Shown piece by piece: positions 59,542 to 64,000 of a stretch of 64,000 nt of DNA; position 1 is the first letter of the stretch; each line of letters begins with the position of its first letter. The notes beneath the pieces are model-generated. The model was not told where the DNA came from and made no database searches. It was given only the letters and a program-made list of their open reading frames with translations. The translations under genes were made by a program, and so were the position numbers. The DNA is from Isoetes taiwanensis. Taxonomy: Eukaryota > Streptophyta > Lycopodiopsida > Isoetales > Isoetaceae. The stretch spans positions 1 through 64,000 of the forward strand of contig JAJEKV010000658.1 in assembly GCA_021234155.1 (NCBI GenBank), written 5' to 3'.

Positions 59542-60936
59542 GAAATGCATGTAAATTTAGTTCTCGGGTACAGAGCTTTCAATGGAAAGCCAAATTTTGT
59601 AAAGCCAAATTTTGTAAGATCCTTTTTTTAATATATTATACTTTCCAACAGAGCTGTGCTTGAATCTGACAAAAATTTGTCTTTATTCAACAAAAATTTG
59701 TACTTCTTAGGATCAGTTAGTTATCTATCATTCTCAAATATTTTTAGACTGTACACACACCCAGTAAAGGAGTACTCAATTCTGTCATGTTCTAATATTC
59801 CAAACATTAAATATTGCATTTCAGACTAGAGTCAACTACACACAATTCACATGCTGCATACAGTACACCACAATCACTGTACAACACAATAACCACCACA
59901 TGCACCACCACACTAAGCACCATAACTAAGAAAACATGAATAACAGAAATAAACTAACCTGTGATTCCTCCGGATAGTGGGCAGCATGTTCTTCTCTTAC
60001 ATTTCTCTCCAATCTTCTAGTTCTAACATCCTTTGTGTTAGGAGACACTCTGGTGTTCTCAATCCAAAAATTTTAAATCTTTTCTATATGTTCATCTGAA
60101 ATTGCATCGAATCTTTTAGCCCTCTTGTAAGAAACCCATTTCTTTGCCTTTTGCAGGTTTCTTAGGTGAACACCTAATACCTTTCCAAGATCTCGCTGGC
60201 TGATTTTGTCACTTGTTTGAGACCGCACTTGCGGTGGTATGAATATTGCAAGGCAGCTATTCTTGGCTGCTAGGCAAATCATTCTTTGGTAGAGAGTTTG
60301 ACAGTCTGCATGGAGTCCCAGAGGCTCCTTATAACGATGCTCTTGGCTTCCAAATCCTTTAATTCTTCACCTATGAATTTTTCCAATGTTTTATCCCTCA
60401 AAAACTCAAGTAAAATTTCTTTCTTCATGCTATCCTCCATTCTCTTGTTTATGGAAAGACATTAGCAAATTAAGGACAATACGGCGTTTACTGCTTGCAC
60501 TTCTTGATGAACCGGATCCTTCTGCCAATTCTGCAAGCTCCAATTTTTCTTCTCTTCTTCTTTTCCTCTGGCGTCTTTTCTTCAACATTTCTTGTTCCTT
60601 GGTTCTTCTTCGTTTTCTTACATGCGAAATGCCGGTTAGGTGGGACAGATTACCTCATTGACATCCATATCCACAATGGATTGGAGCTTGCAGCAGGGAG
60701 GGAACCAAAGAACAGGACGTAGGCAAAGAACAGGAAGGGACCAAAGAATAGGAATTTGAATTTTAGTTTTTGAAATTAGAATTTCCCCCACAAATTGGGA
60801 CTCTATTCTTAAATAACGGCAGCTGAGCGGTGCCATAATTATACTTTCATACCACAAAAGTGATGGATGCAATGCCACATTTTGGGGGGCCGGGGGGACA
60901 GCCGAATTGGAACACCACAGCGTGCTTTTACCCGTA

Positions 60937-61836
60937 GATGACTGTATTTTGGCATCTAACAACTCAGGTCTTCTGAATAATTGCAAGGAAATGCTCAACA
61001 ACAGATACAAAATGACAGACATGGGAGAACTGTCACAATTCTTGGGTATTCAAGTTAAAAGGGACAGAGCAAACAGGAGGATTTCATTGAATCAAAGTAA
61101 GTACATTGATTCAGTTTTAGAAAAATTCAGTATGAAAGAGTGTAATGCAGTAAGAGCTCTAATATTTGCTGGAAGTAAGTTGTCAAAGAAATTATGTCCA
61201 GAAAATGAGAAAGAAAAAGAGAAAATGAGTAAAGTGCCATACAGGCAATTAGTTGGGAGTTTGTTGTTTATTGCTAACAACACAAGACCAGATATTGCAT
61301 TTATAGTAAATGTGTTGAGTAGGTACAACAATAACCCAGGGTTTGACCATTGGTTGGCAGCTAAAAAGGTACTAAGATTCTTGAAGGGAACAAAAGACAC
61401 AGGGATTGTTTACTGCTCAAAGGACTTAAAATTGAAAAGCTATAGTGATGCAGATTGGTGTGGTGATCTGGATGAACGTAAGTCCACTTCAGGTTACATC
61501 TTAATGTTAGGAGGGGCACCAGTAAGTTAGAGGAGCAAAAAGCAATCATCAATAGCACTTTCAACAGCAGAGTCAGAATATGCTGCAACTACTCTAGCTG
61601 CCAAGGAGGATAATCAGAGCTGCATAGCTATGGCAAGAAATCATGTATTACATGAGAGAACAAAGCATATTGAGATGGAGATGCATTATGTAAGAGATAT
61701 GGTAAATAAAGGATTCATTCAGTTAAGTTATATCAAGTTTGAAGATCAACTAGCTGACATTATGACAAAAGCATTAGGTTGGATAAGGTTCTTGAAACTG
61801 TCAACAGAACTAAATTGCAGAGACATTAAATTGTGA
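60937..61836 (+). pseudogene. Copia C reverse transcriptase end and RNase H
   Basis: Directly after the DNA transposon the frame reads DDCILASNNSGLLNNCKEML, MGELSQFLGIQVKRD, TRPDIAFIVNVLSRYNNNPG and the RNase H motifs YSDADWCGDLDERKSTSGYI. A TAG at about 61,528 replaces the Trp of the usual VSWRSKKQ. Near 61,605 a stretch is missing between LAAKE and DNQSCIAMARN. The end (EDQLADIMTKALGW) reaches the stop at 61,836. The homology is to the same family as copia B and D. Confidence 0.85.
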
Positions 61837-61849
61837 CATGAAAGGGGAA

Positions 61850-62207
61850 TGTTGGAGTTCATATCACAATTTGTTTATTGACTTTGAAGTGCATACAGTA
61901 GAAGAAATGGATCACAGACCATATCTGTACAAAAATAAGAATATAGAGATACAACTTAAGGTTGGATGCAGAGGTATAAGAGCATGCAGTTGGAGTTATA
62001 TCCAGGTCAACATTCGACCTGAGGAAATGAAAAGTTCTTATGATTAACATTTGACCTAAGTAAATGAAAGGTTCTTATGGTTAATTGTGGACCATTGAAT
62101 ATCAATTGTGAACCATTGAATTTTAAACAGGGGAATATTCGAAGTCTAGACGAAATGCTTGGAGCCATATTTAGTTTGAATTGGCTCGGTCCAATGCAAG
62201 ATAGCCA
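61850..62207 (+). mobile_element. 3' LTR of copia C, truncated
   Basis: TGTTGGAGTTCATATCACAA begins at 61,850 right after the purine-rich GAAAGGGGAA. It follows the 5' LTR for 358 bases with roughly a dozen substitutions. At 62,208 the match breaks off: the 5' LTR continues TGGAGATC, here TGTTAATGTAAAG begins. The rest of the LTR is therefore beyond an inserted element and outside the window. Confidence 0.85.
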
Positions 62208-62470
62208 TGTTAATGTAAAGAGACGATTCAACTTGTAATACTGCTTTCAATTTCAATACTTTTATGATTCAACCATTAACAATTCAACCATTAACAATTG
62301 TTCAGGAATTAACTGTAGCTATTCAGCTAGGTAAGTCGGCAACTAGGTAGGTCGGCAATGGTTCAGCAACCTTGTAAACTCAATCCCGCACACCTGTAAC
62401 TGAAGTCCGGCACGTCTGACTGCAATCCGGCACACTGTCACTGCAATCCGACACCTCAAGTTGTAAAGAC
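62208..62470 (-). mobile_element. Probable LTR end of copia D
   Basis: Read on the minus strand this stretch ends TTTACATTAACA exactly at the break in copia C's LTR, as an LTR terminus would. It contains a short duplication (CAACCATTAACAATT) and CGGATTGCAGT-type mini repeats. It lies directly downstream, in minus-strand sense, of truncated RNase H sequence. This implies a deletion that joins RNase H to the 3' LTR. No partner LTR is in view. Confidence 0.5.
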
Positions 62471-64000
62471 GAATCGTACCTTTAAGATATCTCAAAATTC
62501 TCTTTGCCGCAGTCCAATGCTGCCTTCCTGGAGAATTAGAGTATCTGCTCAACAAATTTACACTGAAGCTTATGTCAGGCCTCGTAGTGTTAGCAATATA
62601 TAATAATGCACCAATTAATTCTCTATAAGGTATGTACTCCATGTCTTTAATTTCTTCCTCTGTTGCAGGACACATTTCACAAGAAATTTTATGACCTGGT
62701 ACCAATGGAGTTCTAGCTACATTACAAGCTTGCATATTAAATCGCTCCAACATGCCCTCAATATTTTTGGACTGTTTTATCCACAAAGTTTTCTAATCAC
62801 TTCGACACCTAAAAATTTATGTAATTCTCCTAAATCGGTCATTTTGAACCTGGAACTTAACAGCTGCTTGCAATGATTAAGTATCGCCGGTGATTTTGCA
62901 ACCATTATGCAGTCATCAACGTACAAGGCAATTATGCAGTAATTGTCATCCTTTCTCATACAATAAACATTGTCGTCGTTTTGCAGTTTAACAAATCCTT
63001 CTGCTCTGAGAAATGTATCCATGCATTTATACCACTGTCTAGGAGATTGTCTCAGACCTTTTTTAATTTCCAAACTTTGTTATTTCCACGTTCAAAGCCA
63101 GGGACCTGCTTCATAAAAATGTCCCTCCTCCAATTTGGCACTAAGGAACGCCATACTCACATCCATATGGTGCAGCTCCAGATCATACGCATTTGCCATT
63201 GCCAGTAATATCCTTAAGCTAGTGATTTTAACAATCGGAGAGTCAGTGTAATCAATACCTCTTTTCTGCGAAAACCCCTAAGCTACAAGCCGGGCATTAC
63301 ACCATCCGCTTCCACTTTGAGTTTGTAAATCCACTTATTCCCCACGATATTTTTACCACTTGGCAAATCTGTTACCTCATAAGATTCTATTCTATCAAAG
63401 GCATCCATCTCAGTTTCTATGGCTTGTCTCCATTTGTCTGCATCTGTACACTTCATTGCTTCATCATAACTTCTTGGAACACGTGGCTCTATCACCATAA
63501 GTGCCTCAATGTATGTCGTTTCTTCTACTTCCTTTAGTTTGGCTAATCTTCTACTTCTGCCACTTGTCTGCCGTAACTGTCTTGATTAATGTTAGCTTCA
63601 TCAGCAAGTCTTTGGGCATCTGATCTTCTCTTTCTAATCGGCCTTTCCTGCGCATCTACTCTTTCCTCTTCAGTATGCACAGAACTTTGTGGCTGATTCT
63701 CAGCCGGTATGACATCAGGCTGATTGCTAACTTCTGGCTTCTCATCGTTCTCACTGTCATCATCTGAGTCTAGAATGTCTTCAGCCAAAGCTTTACATGA
63801 TTGGTCTGCTCCATCTTTATCCCTTACTTCAACACATTGATTCTTTTGCTCACTTGCAAGTTCCTTTTGTGGACTTAAACTTTCGGCTTGTATACTTGAG
63901 TCTCATCAAATATTACATCTCGGTTGACAATGATTTTCCTTTTCACTCTCTGCTCACTTGGAATATGAGCATACGCACGACAACCATATGCTCTAAGATG
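62470..64000 (-). pseudogene. Copia D integrase end, RT and RNase H, broken, runs off the edge
   Basis: From the right edge on the minus strand: the integrase C-terminal region (HLRAYGCRAYAHIPSEQRVK), an acidic linker (63,788-63,543), and the RT start (SYDEAMKCTDADKWRQAIET, GKNIVGNKWIYKLK). Then follow LRILLAMANAYDLELHHMDV, the catalytic box CIIALYVDDCIMVA near 62,940, MTDLGELHKFLGVEV and RNase H TRPDISFSVNLLSRYSNSPG. Frame changes lie near 62,790, 63,070-63,280 and 63,520. RNase H ends abruptly after RILRYLKGT. It is the same family as copia B and C. Integrase core and gag lie outside the window. Confidence 0.85.

Larger units (their letters stand above)
56312..60665 (-). pseudogene. DDE-type transposase of the 9.2-kb element, multi-exon and broken
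   Basis: Read from 60,665 downward: a Lys/Arg-rich N-terminus (RRRTKEQEMLKKRRQRKRRR), a helical part with ISQRDLGKVLGVHLRNLQK (HTH-like), then VSPNTKDVRTRR to HYPEESQ. A phase-0 intron of about 1.8 kb (58,164-59,958) follows. The reading resumes MLLFKRFLDQHPEIKIRLRA, FEKLKPWFVVKLKDF, a CTCTCDVC ... CELCG Cys region, VDFAENYTF (first acidic residue, about 57,515-57,535), SDGAASQF (57,295) and SNHGKGEYDG, and a C-terminal CFCSYC motif. I recognise the DFAENY/SDGxxxQF/HGKGxxDG pattern from uncharacterised transposase-like proteins across eukaryotes but cannot name the superfamily with certainty. TAA at 57,501 and frame changes near 57,400, 57,680-57,950 and 60,300 inactivate it. The last 355 codons (57,379-56,312) are open. 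Confidence 0.75.
51705..60936. mobile_element. 9.2-kb DNA transposon inserted in copia C
   Basis: The element occupies 51,708-60,933. Its left end is GGGGGCACGCTGTGGTGT. The right end, read inward on the other strand, is GGGTAAAAGCACGCTGTGGTGT. Subterminal blocks CACTTTGTGGTAGAA and CACTTTTGTGGTATGAA also match. GTA flanks it at 51,705-51,707 and 60,934-60,936. The copia RT reads AVYV at the left and DDC at the right, so insertion duplicated one codon inside the YVDD box. Inside are a decayed transposase on the minus strand and, on the plus strand, a small unknown protein, a RING-like/FCP1-type phosphatase gene and a Ulp1-like protease. A 3-base duplication and G-rich ends do not by themselves fix the superfamily; PIF-Harbinger, Zator or Academ would fit the duplication length. 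No CACTA end is present. Confidence 0.88.

Noticed and set aside
51708-60933. CACTA, hAT or Helitron identity of the large element
   Set aside because: The ends do not start CACT(A/G), the duplication is 3 rather than 8 bases, and there is a target duplication plus inverted repeats, which Helitrons lack.

Overview
The window looks like nuclear DNA of a land plant. Genes are split by GT-AG introns, one small gene belongs to a plant-specific protein family, and Ty1/copia retrotransposons use the plant initiator-Met tRNA primer site (TGGTATCAGAGC). Genes are very sparse and nested, decayed transposons dominate. A large-genome lineage such as a fern, lycophyte or conifer is likely, but this is inference and I cannot name the species.

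Layout. 1-15.9 kb is mostly non-coding with short tandem repeats, a four-copy tRNA-like repeat (14.3-14.7 kb), a purine tract of about 0.8 kb (14.8-15.6 kb) and traces of a split host gene on the minus strand near 5-5.8 kb. 16-21.5 kb is a tandem array of units of about 1.1 kb. 21.5-27 kb holds retroposon debris. 27.6-28.3 kb carries the best host gene, a three-exon gene for about 110 residues. 28.9-34.2 kb holds a pyrimidine tract and a minus-strand LINE fragment. 34.6-39.6 kb is a decayed copia element (copia B) interrupted by a small inverted-repeat element and by a solo LTR with a 5-bp target duplication. It is followed by a second LINE fragment ending in a perfect 18-bp hairpin. 40-43.5 kb has candidate host exons on the minus strand. 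44.4-47.2 kb is another broken copia element (copia E).

The most notable structure is at 49.6-62.2 kb. A copia element (copia C; LTR at 49,574-50,350, second LTR from 61,850) is split exactly inside the YVDD active-site codons of its reverse transcriptase by a 9.2-kb DNA transposon (51,708-60,933). That transposon has inverted ends sharing GCACGCTGTGGTGT, a GTA target duplication, a decayed DDE-like transposase on the minus strand, and a plus-strand cargo: an unknown small protein, a coiled-coil plus RING-like zinc finger joined by phase-compatible introns to an FCP1/HAD-type phosphatase, and a Ulp1/SENP-like cysteine protease. Two long CCACCA/TGGTGG arrays lie in opposite orientation inside it. 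The 3' LTR of copia C is in turn cut at 62,208 by the end of a further minus-strand copia element (copia D) that runs off the right edge.

The element genes are related by nesting, not by a shared pathway. Most carry stops or frameshifts and are fossils. The possibly functional genes are the 27.6-kb host gene and perhaps the intact 148-codon ORF at 59,095.
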